Positions 44,081 through 51,386 of a stretch of DNA of 64,000 bases are shown here, in pieces. The number at the start of each line of letters is the position of its first letter. Position 1 is the stretch's first letter. A model generated the notes under the pieces. That model made no database searches. It saw only the letters and a list, made by a program, of their open reading frames with translations, and was not told where the DNA came from. Both the position numbers and the translations under genes were made by a program. Source of the DNA: Burkholderiaceae bacterium (GTDB lineage Bacteria; Pseudomonadota; Gammaproteobacteria; Burkholderiales; Burkholderiaceae_C); the NCBI GenBank assembly GCA_030695205.1, contig JAUYTN010000058.1, forward strand, positions 81,390 to 145,389, read 5' to 3'.

Positions 44081-44108
44081 TTGACATCGCACGACGCGTT
44101 TGTCTACC
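44081..44108 (+). promoter_or_regulatory. Candidate sigma70 promoter for the LuxR-linked genes
   Basis: TTGACA at 44081-44086 and TCTACC at 44103-44108 are separated by 16 bp, a plausible -35/-10 pair, about 95 bp before the start at 44203. The -10 is weak. There is no second promoter obvious before the LuxR-type gene, so both genes may be read from here. Confidence 0.35.
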
Positions 44109-44202
44109 CTCCCCTCTATCCAATCAGTTGAGACTTGAAGAGTGGGTCACTCGGTGCCAGCACCGCGTGGCCTGTCGGTCAACCCGACCTGTAGGAGTGG
44201 GG

Positions 44203-44640
44203 ATGAGCAACTTTCAGACTCCCGTGGTGATGCAGTCAGCACGCTCCGTGTTGACCCAATCCTCGGTCAAACGACGCATAGACCCTATCGACGCGCCTGC
44301 TCGCCCTTTGGGCTCAAAGCGTTCGGCGCTTGTCGTCAAACGCGCTGACTCGGCTGCGTTGTCTGCAGGTCACAAAACTGGACTTGCTGCGGCGGGCGAC
44401 TCGTTGCTAGTCTCAGCCGATGGCGCTGTAACCTTCCTGCTGCGCGCCACCAACTTCGGTCTGCTGATGGAGCGCACCCAACGTCAAGGTGCGGGTACGC
44501 GGCTGGTACAGACGATGGTGTTTCGTGACGTGAAGAGCTTCGACTTGTGGTGCGCGGTTGAGCCACTGCGGTTTGGAGATGGCCTGCTGTTCAGCAAGCT
44601 GGTGCGCGAAGGCCATGCAGCATTTACTGCCAGGTGCTGA
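44203..44640 (+). CDS. Hypothetical protein upstream of the LuxR-type regulator
   Basis: This 145-residue soluble protein has no family I recognise. The first 60 residues are Arg/Ser/Ala-rich and the second half looks globular, with VTFLLRATNFGLLMERTQRQG and FRDVKSFDLWCAVEPLRFGDG. A TAGGAG ribosome-binding site lies 5-10 bp before ATG 44203. It ends 34 bp before the LuxR-type start on the same strand. No signal peptide or membrane segment is visible. Confidence 0.5.
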   Translation: MSNFQTPVVMQSARSVLTQSSVKRRIDPIDAPARPLGSKRSALVVKRADSAALSAGHKTGLAAAGDSLLVSADGAVTFLLRATNFGLLMERTQRQGAGTRLVQTMVFRDVKSFDLWCAVEPLRFGDGLLFSKLVREGHAAFTARC

Positions 44641-44674
44641 ATCCAACAGGCACGCTGCGCACGGGTGCGACAGC

Positions 44675-45397
44675 ATGGACGATGTGCGTGTTTTGCAGCT
44701 GCTGCCCCTGATCGCAGACGTCAGCTCTTCTGGGAAAGTGCTATCGCTCTTTCACGAGGTTGTTGCCGGTCTGGGTGCTGACGCGGGCGTCTTCCTGAGT
44801 TGCCTCCGGGATGATGCAACCCGAACCTCCTTTCGGTCGATGTGGGCGTGCGACCCGGCATGGGCGGCTGAATACGCGTCTCACCAATGGTTCGAATACG
44901 ACCCCTGGTTGCGGTATGCATCGAGCAACGCGGAGCCCATCCGCGCCAGCGACTTGGCCTGCTCATCGAACGAAGAAATCGACTTCACCCGCACAGCGGC
45001 ACAGCATGGTTTCACCTCTGCTCTGATTGCGCCTGCTCCCAGCCCGGTTGGCCTCTCCCGGGTGGGCGTCCTGTGCCTGGGATCAGCCGACCCCAGTAGG
45101 TTTGACGGCGAAAATTTCCCTAAGTTGCGTGTGCTGGCACGCGCGCTCGCCATGGAGTTGCATCACTGGATCGCGCAATCCATGCGCGAAGAGCTGCTTC
45201 AAGGGGTGCGCCTCACAGACGCCGACCTGCAACTCCTACGCCATGAGGCCGCCGGTCACAGCAGCAAGCTCATCGGCGCGGCCATGAATCTGGAAGCCAA
45301 AACCATCGACTGCCGGTTCCAGCGGCTCAATGCCAAGTTGGGGGCGCCTGATCGGCGCACTGCGGTGCGTATCGCGCGCCTCTATGGACTCCTGTAG
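44675..45397 (+). CDS. LuxR-type regulator with autoinducer-binding-like domain (LuxR solo)
   Basis: This 240-residue protein begins MDDVRVLQLL. The N-terminal half has the autoinducer-binding pattern WAAEYASHQWFEYDPWLRYA, with the conserved Trp, Tyr and Asp of acyl-homoserine-lactone pockets. The C-terminal LuxR helix-turn-helix (LTDADLQLLRHEAAGHSSKLIGAAMNL, ending NAKLGAPDRRTAVRIARLYGLL) keeps the KLGAPDRRTAV signature but is divergent elsewhere. No LuxI synthase lies in the window, so it would be a solo that senses a foreign or unknown signal. Confidence 0.78.
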   Translation: MDDVRVLQLLPLIADVSSSGKVLSLFHEVVAGLGADAGVFLSCLRDDATRTSFRSMWACDPAWAAEYASHQWFEYDPWLRYASSNAEPIRASDLACSSNEEIDFTRTAAQHGFTSALIAPAPSPVGLSRVGVLCLGSADPSRFDGENFPKLRVLARALAMELHHWIAQSMREELLQGVRLTDADLQLLRHEAAGHSSKLIGAAMNLEAKTIDCRFQRLNAKLGAPDRRTAVRIARLYGLL

Positions 45398-45509
45398 TGC
45401 AGCGCATGTCCTTGGTCATCGCACTTCGCGCGTGGACCGACGTCCTTTGCAACAAAGTACGGCGCATACAGTGCCCTGAGCAGGGGTTGAATGATGCTTA
45501 AAGGGCAGC

Positions 45510-46793
45510 TCAGACGGCTCCATCGAAAAACAGGCGCCAGCGCCCTTGCTCCCGTGCCCAGTATTGGCGACGGTCGGCGCTGCGTGACGGCTTCGTGCTC
45601 ACCACGGTGTAGTTGACGATGGTCACCTCGGCCCCTCGCTTCCAGCGAAAGACGGAAACCTGACGCCAATCGGCCTGCGGATCGAGTTCCCCGCTGGCGC
45701 CCAGGGGCTCGGCATCAAGGGACGCCTTGCGCAGCGGGTTGTCAACGCGCGCATTGAAGTCCGCCGTTTGCAGGGCCAACAAAGTGCGAGCATCGCCGCG
45801 GGCACGTGCCTCTTGCCACTTGGTGAGCAGAGTTTCGAAACTGCGCCGTTCGGCCGCCTGGTCGGCGGGTCGAACCCAGTTCACCTCGTTCGCAATGACA
45901 ACAGGTGTGCGCCGGGTTTGCAGCACCTCCATGAGGTAAGCCATGTCGTCGTTGGCCAAGGCGACACAACCTTCTGTGGCGTAGGGGCTGCGGGCGTAAG
46001 AGACGCGAGGGACGCCATGCAACCAGATGCCGCTGCCCGTTCGGCCCATGCGACGGTCGTGCTCGTTCGGATAGTTCAGAGGCAGCGCGCCGATTCCGTA
46101 CAGCTCTTCCACCTGCTGGTCGTCCAGCCTGCTGGTGATGTGGTAGATGCCCAACGGCGTGCGCAGATCACCTTCCACCTCTTTGTCAAAACCCGCCCGA
46201 CCAATGGACGCATAGAAACTGCGAACCAGCTGCAGGCCGCTGGACTTCTGCTCGAACACGTAGACCCGTGAATGGCTGGCGTCTACGACGACCACATGCC
46301 GAACGTTGCGGGCGAGCTCCAGCACCTGCTCCGGCACGGTGCCGGGCGGTGGCATCTCTCTGAGCGAACCCAGGCGCCGGGTGGCCTCGGCGCGCAGTTT
46401 TTGCAGTTGCTCCCGAACGGCCGGAGGGCCATCCTTCACCGTGGCGAAGCTGGGCAGCGTTCCACTCTGGGCCATCAGAAGGTCCCCGTAGACGAGTTGT
46501 CCCAACTGGAAACCCGGCACGTCACGCACCAGCGCCGCGGCCAATGGCAGGGCATGCCGGTCCCCGGCCGCGATGGCGCGGTAGACCGCGATGAGGCGCG
46601 CTTCCGGCGACGAACTCAATGAGCCGGCCAGAACAGCGCCATCGTTCAAGCTGCTTCTGGTGGTCTGGCCGCTGGCCTGTCCGAATGGCAAAACCAGAGA
46701 CGCACCTGCGAGCGCAGCTCGGGAGAGCAACTTTCGTCGGGTGGTGACCCGATCAGGTGGTACTGACATGGAGTCGTTCTGTCCAAAGGTCAT
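45510..46793 (-). CDS. L,D-transpeptidase (YkuD family) with Tat-like signal
   Basis: This 427-residue periplasmic enzyme makes 3-3 peptidoglycan cross-links or attaches proteins to peptidoglycan. The signal TRRKLLSRAALAGASLVLPFG has a twin-arginine start. The YkuD core runs from about residue 165 to 300 with SGIWLHGVP (His 259) and ATEGCVALANDD (Cys 276 nucleophile). About 130 C-terminal residues form an NTF2-like tail. It is last in the metal operon; its ATG overlaps the M23 stop by 4 nt. Confidence 0.87.
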   Translation of the reverse strand: MTFGQNDSMSVPPDRVTTRRKLLSRAALAGASLVLPFGQASGQTTRSSLNDGAVLAGSLSSSPEARLIAVYRAIAAGDRHALPLAAALVRDVPGFQLGQLVYGDLLMAQSGTLPSFATVKDGPPAVREQLQKLRAEATRRLGSLREMPPPGTVPEQVLELARNVRHVVVVDASHSRVYVFEQKSSGLQLVRSFYASIGRAGFDKEVEGDLRTPLGIYHITSRLDDQQVEELYGIGALPLNYPNEHDRRMGRTGSGIWLHGVPRVSYARSPYATEGCVALANDDMAYLMEVLQTRRTPVVIANEVNWVRPADQAAERRSFETLLTKWQEARARGDARTLLALQTADFNARVDNPLRKASLDAEPLGASGELDPQADWRQVSVFRWKRGAEVTIVNYTVVSTKPSRSADRRQYWAREQGRWRLFFDGAV

Positions 46794-48118
46794 TGCGCGT
46801 CGGCCAGGGCAACGGAAGCGGCCATGTCGAGCTGTTCCCGCATGGCCTTGGCCTCCTGCTTGAAGCCGGGCAACTGGGCAACCGCAACGGTCGAGACCGA
46901 CGAATCGCTGGCGATCCGCGACGGGTTGGTCTGCACTCCCTTGACGAGGTATTCAAAGTGCAGATTCGGGCCCGTCGCCGTTCCGGTGGAGCCGACTGTG
47001 CCAATGGTCTGACCTTGCTGCACGCGTTGGCCCATCCGGACATCGATGCGGCCCAGATGCGCATAGGCGGTGGCGGCCTTATCGGGGTGTTGGATCACGA
47101 CGTAATTGCCGTACCCACCCTTGCGACCCGCAAAGCTCACCACGCCGTCGGCCACGGTTCGAATCGGGGTTCCGGCCGGAGCGCCGTAGTCCGTTCCTTT
47201 GTGCGCTCTCTGACCCCCGAACACCGGGTGGATACGAGGCCCGTAGGAGCTGGTGACCCTGGAAAACGCCAGGGGTGAGGCCAGGTATGCACGACGCTGA
47301 CTCGCCCCATCGAGGCTGACGAACTCGCCGGTCTGACCTGCCGCCTGGAACCACATGGCCTGGTGCGTGTCTTTGCCGTTCTGAATCTCGGCACCCAGCA
47401 ACTGGCCTGTGAACAGGATTTCACCATCCAGCTCGAATACCTCATACACGAGGCTGACACGCGCACCGCGCTTCAAGTCGCGCTGGAAATCGATGTCCCC
47501 GGAAAAGGCCTCGACCGTCTGCGCGGCGACGGCATCCGGAATGCCGGCCTGGTCGGTGGCGGCATAGAACGAGGAGCGGATGGTGAGCGAACCGAACTGC
47601 TCTAGGCGCCGTGGCGTCGGCTGTTCAATCCGAGATTGGTAGCCACCTTCTTGTTGCTCCACCACCAGCCGGCTGATGCGCTGGCTGTTCGTGTCCACCC
47701 AGCGCACAGACAGGGTCTTCAGGCGCCCTGCCGACGCTCGGGTGACGGTGGCCAGCTTGCCGGACGCACCGGTCAACAGCATGCGCGATGTGGCGTCGTG
47801 CGCGAGAAAGGTCTGTGCCTCGCGGTCATCGACACCCAGCCTTTTGAGCAGGGCCTGAAGGGAGTCGTCGCGGCGGGTGAGCTGCGATTGATGGATCAGA
47901 AACTCGGGGTTCGATGTCGTCGGCTCAGACACCACCAGTGGCGCATTCATGGTCTCCATCACTTGCCGGACGGGCCACTGCGCCGCGTCGGGCAAAGCCG
48001 GGGAGACACCAAAAGCCACGACGCCTGTGCCCAGCATCAAGGTGCCCAAGACCGCCAGCACGGACCGCCGGTGGTGTTGGATCAGTACTGTCAAACGGAG
48101 CATGTTGGCTGGGTGCAT
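46790..48118 (-). CDS. M23 family zinc peptidase (peptidoglycan endopeptidase)
   Basis: This 442-residue membrane-anchored periplasmic peptidase has an N-terminal helix (VLAVLGTLMLGTGVVAFG), an OapA/LysM-like middle and a C-terminal LytM/M23 domain with HKGTDYGAP (His 306, Asp 310) and NLHFEY (His 387). It should cleave peptidoglycan cross-bridges. It is translationally coupled to the L,D-transpeptidase, suggesting joint remodelling of the wall. It starts 39 bp after the SCO gene end. Confidence 0.88.
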   Translation of the reverse strand: MHPANMLRLTVLIQHHRRSVLAVLGTLMLGTGVVAFGVSPALPDAAQWPVRQVMETMNAPLVVSEPTTSNPEFLIHQSQLTRRDDSLQALLKRLGVDDREAQTFLAHDATSRMLLTGASGKLATVTRASAGRLKTLSVRWVDTNSQRISRLVVEQQEGGYQSRIEQPTPRRLEQFGSLTIRSSFYAATDQAGIPDAVAAQTVEAFSGDIDFQRDLKRGARVSLVYEVFELDGEILFTGQLLGAEIQNGKDTHQAMWFQAAGQTGEFVSLDGASQRRAYLASPLAFSRVTSSYGPRIHPVFGGQRAHKGTDYGAPAGTPIRTVADGVVSFAGRKGGYGNYVVIQHPDKAATAYAHLGRIDVRMGQRVQQGQTIGTVGSTGTATGPNLHFEYLVKGVQTNPSRIASDSSVSTVAVAQLPGFKQEAKAMREQLDMAASVALADAQ

Positions 48119-48157
48119 GTCAGGTCACTCGATGGCTTGACCACGGCTTCAAACGCC

Positions 48158-48796
48158 TCAGGCCGCGGACAAAAGGATCTGGATGTCCGATGCGATCGTG
48201 GCGGCATCGGTTCCGTAGGCGGAAAACAGGCGGACCCGGGCTTCGGAGTCGAAGATGTACTTCCCTGCCGAGTGGTCCATGGTGTAGGAGGTCGGGGTCG
48301 AGCCCGAGACCTTCTTGTAGTAAATCTTGAAGCCCGCCGCGACGTCTTTGAGTTCGTCTGGCTCGGGCCGCAGCGCGATGAAGCTCGGGTCGAAGTTCGC
48401 CATGTACTCCTTGAGCAGCGCCTGCGTGTCCCGCTCGGGGTCCACCGTAATGAAAAGCACCTGCAGTCGATCACCCTGGGCACCCAGCAAGCGCTTGACC
48501 TCTGCCATGGTGGTCATCGAGGTGGGGCAGACGTCCGGACACTGTGTGAATCCGAAGAAAACGACCGTGATCTTGCCCTTGAAGTCCGCCAGCGTTCTCA
48601 AGTTGCCGAGGTGATCCTTGAGCCGGAAATCCTGGGCAAAGGTGGCGCCGGTCACATCGGTGCTTTTAAACGGCGTAACCTCGGGTGAGCAGGCCATCAG
48701 CACAGGCATGCCGACTGCACTGGCCAGGGCGACCCGGACAAAGCGCCGACGGCCCATGGACGGGTGGCCAGGTGTGGATGAAAAACGCGGGTCCAT
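48158..48796 (-). CDS. SCO1/SenC family copper-binding lipoprotein
   Basis: This 212-residue thioredoxin-fold protein delivers copper to cytochrome oxidase or acts in thiol redox. The lipobox LMAC (Cys 36) marks an outer-leaflet lipoprotein, matched by lspA in the same operon. The metal site is FTQCPDVCP (Cys 86, Cys 90) with His 175 in YTMDHSAG. The ATG at 48796 leaves 1 nt between it and the upstream DsbA-like gene. Confidence 0.9.
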   Translation of the reverse strand: MDPRFSSTPGHPSMGRRRFVRVALASAVGMPVLMACSPEVTPFKSTDVTGATFAQDFRLKDHLGNLRTLADFKGKITVVFFGFTQCPDVCPTSMTTMAEVKRLLGAQGDRLQVLFITVDPERDTQALLKEYMANFDPSFIALRPEPDELKDVAAGFKIYYKKVSGSTPTSYTMDHSAGKYIFDSEARVRLFSAYGTDAATIASDIQILLSAA

Positions 48797-48797
48797 A

Positions 48798-49490
48798 TCA
48801 CTTCCTGGCTTTAGCCACTTCTTCGGCCACGAGTGACAGCAGTTGCTGGTCACCGAAGGACGGCAGACCGCGACCATTGACAAAGAACGTGGGCGTCTTG
48901 GTCACTTCCAGTGCGGTCAGGTCTTCGATGTCTTGTTTCAGCACCGCTGCGATGTCCGAGCCTTGGGCGTCGGCCTGTGCTTTGGCAATGTCCAGACCGG
49001 CTTCCTGCGCCGCCCGGAACGCCAGCTCGATGTTGGGTTTACCGTGGTCCGCCCACTGCGGCTGGGTGGCCAGAATCATCTCCAGCACGGGTTGGTACTT
49101 GTTCTGGCGTTTGGCGGCTTCGAGCAGTTTGACCACCTGATCGGAGCCGGCATGGAACGGGGCATAGCGGATCACCAGGCGCACATCGTTCGGGTATTGC
49201 TTGAGGATGTCCTTGACGATGGGATAGAACGCCCGGCAGGTCTCGCACGCAGGGTCAAAGAATTCGACGATGGTGACCGGCGCATTGCTGGGACCAAAGA
49301 CCGGTGAATGGAAGCGGACCAGCCGGTTGTCCGTCTGAATGGCGGGTTCGCTGCCGGACTGCTGGACCACCTGGCTGACCTTCTCGGCCTGCGAGTTCTG
49401 CACCCGCTTCTGGTAAGCGTTCATGCCGAGGAAGAAGAACACCAGGACGATGGCGACCAGGGCGGCAACAGTAATTTTTTTGGAGTTCAT
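48798..49490 (-). CDS. DsbA/BdbD-like thioredoxin-domain oxidase
   Basis: This 230-residue periplasmic oxidoreductase is anchored by an N-terminal helix (ITVAALVAIVLVFFFLGM). It shows VEFFDPACETCRAFYP with the CETC active site (Cys 82, 85) and the cis-proline KTPTFFVNG. It probably pairs with the adjacent DsbB-like protein to form disulfides in secreted or metal-exposed proteins. The ATG 49490 overlaps the DsbB end by 4 nt. Confidence 0.88.
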   Translation of the reverse strand: MNSKKITVAALVAIVLVFFFLGMNAYQKRVQNSQAEKVSQVVQQSGSEPAIQTDNRLVRFHSPVFGPSNAPVTIVEFFDPACETCRAFYPIVKDILKQYPNDVRLVIRYAPFHAGSDQVVKLLEAAKRQNKYQPVLEMILATQPQWADHGKPNIELAFRAAQEAGLDIAKAQADAQGSDIAAVLKQDIEDLTALEVTKTPTFFVNGRGLPSFGDQQLLSLVAEEVAKARK

Positions 49491-49903
49491 CGGGAGGACT
49501 TTCTGAGGTAAACGATGAGAAGGAATGCCAGCGCCATGAACGCGGCCAGCGACAGCCAGGGGATCTGGACGCCGTTGAGGATGTCGAGCTTTTGGTCCGC
49601 GCAGGACACACCGGCGCTGCAAGGCACCCAGGCCTTGGGAATCAGGCCGGCGACCAGCAGGGTGTGGTACCCGGCCATGGCCACCCCGCCCAGTGCCAGG
49701 GCGAGGCCGTAGACGGCGCCCCGACGGTCATCGGTGAAGCAGGCGATCCCGAGGATGATGGCGAGGGGGAACATAAAGATGCGCTGGTACCAGCACAGGA
49801 CGCAGGGCGTCATGCCCATAACCTCGCCCAGAAACAGCGCGCCCGAGGTGGCGGCCGTGGCCACCAGCCAGGCCATCAGCAGCCAGGTCCAGGGGCGGTT
49901 CAT
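49487..49903 (-). CDS. Second DsbB/BdbC-like disulfide-bond oxidase
   Basis: This 138-residue four-helix membrane protein has MTPCVLCWYQRIFMFP with the CVLC pair and a second periplasmic loop WVPCSAGVSCADQ. It is shorter than the chromosomal dsbB at 22825-23346 and resembles the BdbC type. It should reoxidise the neighbouring DsbA-like protein. It overlaps lspA and the DsbA gene by 4 nt each. Confidence 0.87.
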   Translation of the reverse strand: MNRPWTWLLMAWLVATAATSGALFLGEVMGMTPCVLCWYQRIFMFPLAIILGIACFTDDRRGAVYGLALALGGVAMAGYHTLLVAGLIPKAWVPCSAGVSCADQKLDILNGVQIPWLSLAAFMALAFLLIVYLRKSSR

Positions 49904-50406
49904 GACGCGCCTTTCGAAGAGGCCACGGCAGGACGCAGGGACATCAGGATCCAGGCGCCCGCCGCCAGCACGATGAACACATCGGCCAGGTTGAAGGCCG
50001 GCCAATGCAGACCGCGCCAGTGCAGGTCAAGGAAGTCGGTAACCGCGCCGCTGGCGATGCGATCAATCAGGTTGCCGCTGCCGCCGGCCACCAGCAGCGC
50101 ACCCGCCACGCGTTCGAGCGGCTCCACCTGGCGAGCCAGACAGACGAATGTGATGGGAACGACCACTGCGAAGCCGATGGCGATGAAAAACACCCGCTGC
50201 CAGCCGCCCGCTTCAGCCAAAAGGGAAAACGCGGCACCGGTGTTGAGCACATGGACCAGGTTGAACCAGGTCGTGACCTCGATGGCCGTGCCCAGCGCGA
50301 TGGTGCTGGCGAACCAGGCTTTGCTTAGCTGATCCAGCGCCAGAAGAAGGACCACGGCCGTGAGCCAGGCCAGACGGGGACGGCCCCGCCAGGGAGATAC
50401 AGACAT
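49900..50406 (-). CDS. lspA: Signal peptidase II LspA (accessory copy)
   Basis: This 168-residue aspartyl protease removes signal peptides from prolipoproteins. It shows LALDQLSKAWF, NTGAAFSLLAEAGG, GGSGNLIDRI and FNLADVFIVLAAG with the two catalytic aspartates, and four helices. Accessory lspA genes often sit beside cadmium/lead ATPases, as here, and may mature the operon's lipoproteins such as SCO. The essential chromosomal lspA is expected elsewhere. Confidence 0.93.
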   Translation of the reverse strand: MSVSPWRGRPRLAWLTAVVLLLALDQLSKAWFASTIALGTAIEVTTWFNLVHVLNTGAAFSLLAEAGGWQRVFFIAIGFAVVVPITFVCLARQVEPLERVAGALLVAGGSGNLIDRIASGAVTDFLDLHWRGLHWPAFNLADVFIVLAAGAWILMSLRPAVASSKGAS

Positions 50407-50511
50407 GAAAAGACCCTGAAAGAACGGACATCACCAGCCGCAAGGGCTGGCACGCTTTACAGGGATCGGATAGGGGCGGCAATGGGCGCCGCCAAAGAAA
50501 CCGAACCCTGG

Positions 50512-50850
50512 TCAGGCCAGGGTGGGCCACTGCGGCCGTTCGGGCCGCTCGACGAACAGGCCCTCGGTCCAGGAACGCGACTTCGCTTGCGTCCGGGTAC
50601 GGGTGTCGCTCATGGAAAAGGGCACGCTGGCCAGCAGGGCCAGGGCGCCAGCGTGGCAGCTTCCGCAGTGCGGGTGCTGAGCATGGGACTCACCGGCGTG
50701 GTCGGCGGCGTCAACCTGCGACGAGACACCGGCCGCGCTGGCGTGGAGGGGCGCACAGGGTTCGTGCGCACAAGGCGCGCCCGTGGCTGCGCCGGCCCAC
50801 TGCAGGGGCAGGCAGAACATCAGCAACAGGGCAAACAGGCAGGCACGCAT
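50512..50850 (-). CDS. CzcI-like periplasmic heavy-metal resistance protein
   Basis: This 112-residue secreted protein has a signal (MRACLFALLLMFCLPLQWAGAA) and a His/Cys-rich body with CAHEPC, HAQHPHCGSCHAG. CzcI-type proteins are small periplasmic regulators or metal binders next to cation efflux genes. The assignment rests on size, signal and metal-binding residues rather than strict homology. It lies 65 bp downstream of DUF3703. Confidence 0.65.
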   Translation of the reverse strand: MRACLFALLLMFCLPLQWAGAATGAPCAHEPCAPLHASAAGVSSQVDAADHAGESHAQHPHCGSCHAGALALLASVPFSMSDTRTRTQAKSRSWTEGLFVERPERPQWPTLA

Positions 50851-50915
50851 CAAGGGTGGATTGTAGGGTGAAGACAGCAATAGAGATCGGTTGACCCGGA
50901 CAGCCCGCAGGTTGT

Positions 50916-51305
50916 TCAGAGAGTCGGCGGTCGCTGATGTGCGCGAATGGTGGCCAGCAATTCCGGAGCGACCTGCATGGGCCGAAACGCCCCCACGTGC
51001 GAACGCCCGGTGTTGCCCAGAGGTAGCCGGCCCAGCAGGTGCCCAAGCGGCACCAGCAGCAGCCGCAACAGCTGACCATTCACCTCGGTCAGGTTTCGCG
51101 TCCGCCAGGCCAGCGCGAGCATGAGCCCATGCGTTCGTGCATGCGACACCAGCCGCGTCTGCCCGAGCACATGCAGGGCTTCGAGCAGATGCCAGGCCTG
51201 GGCTGGGTCACTGCGGTCGATCCGGCGGTACGCCCGGTGCAGCCGCTCGAAGGTGCCCGGGTCGAACGCCACCGTCGCAGTGGGTTCAGTGGGCGTGGTG
51301 TTCAT
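50916..51305 (-). CDS. DUF3703 protein
   Basis: This 129-residue cytosolic protein has the DUF3703 pattern FERLHRAYRRIDRSDPAQAWHLLEALHVLGQ, HARTHGLMLALAWRTRNLTEVNGQLLRLLLVPLGHLLGRLPLGNTGRS. The family is linked with heavy-metal ATPases, but its role is unknown. The ATG at 51305 lies inside the last codons of the small ORF ending at 51286, in another frame. Confidence 0.8.
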   Translation of the reverse strand: MNTTPTEPTATVAFDPGTFERLHRAYRRIDRSDPAQAWHLLEALHVLGQTRLVSHARTHGLMLALAWRTRNLTEVNGQLLRLLLVPLGHLLGRLPLGNTGRSHVGAFRPMQVAPELLATIRAHQRPPTL

Positions 51306-51375
51306 ATTCGTGTCTGCGGTTCCCATGGCGACGTGGGCCATGGCGGTCGCCAAACGGATTGTCGAAAATGCCCAT
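51286..51375 (-). CDS. 29-residue His/Arg-rich small ORF between cadA and DUF3703
   Basis: Reading MGIFDNPFGDRHGPRRHGNR and then RHEYEHHAH, this ORF fills the cadA-DUF3703 gap. A GAAAGGAAC Shine-Dalgarno lies 6 bp before the ATG at 51375, and the cadA stop is just upstream. It overlaps the DUF3703 start by 20 bp in another frame, which suggests translational coupling. Six histidines and five arginines suggest metal or nucleic-acid binding. Too small for standard gene finders. Confidence 0.45.
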   Translation of the reverse strand: MGIFDNPFGDRHGPRRHGNRRHEYEHHAH

Positions 51376-51386
51376 GTTGGTTCCTT

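Noticed and set aside
44203..45397. A full LuxI/LuxR quorum-sensing pair.
   Set aside because: No acyl-homoserine-lactone synthase is present; the 44203 gene product has no LuxI features.
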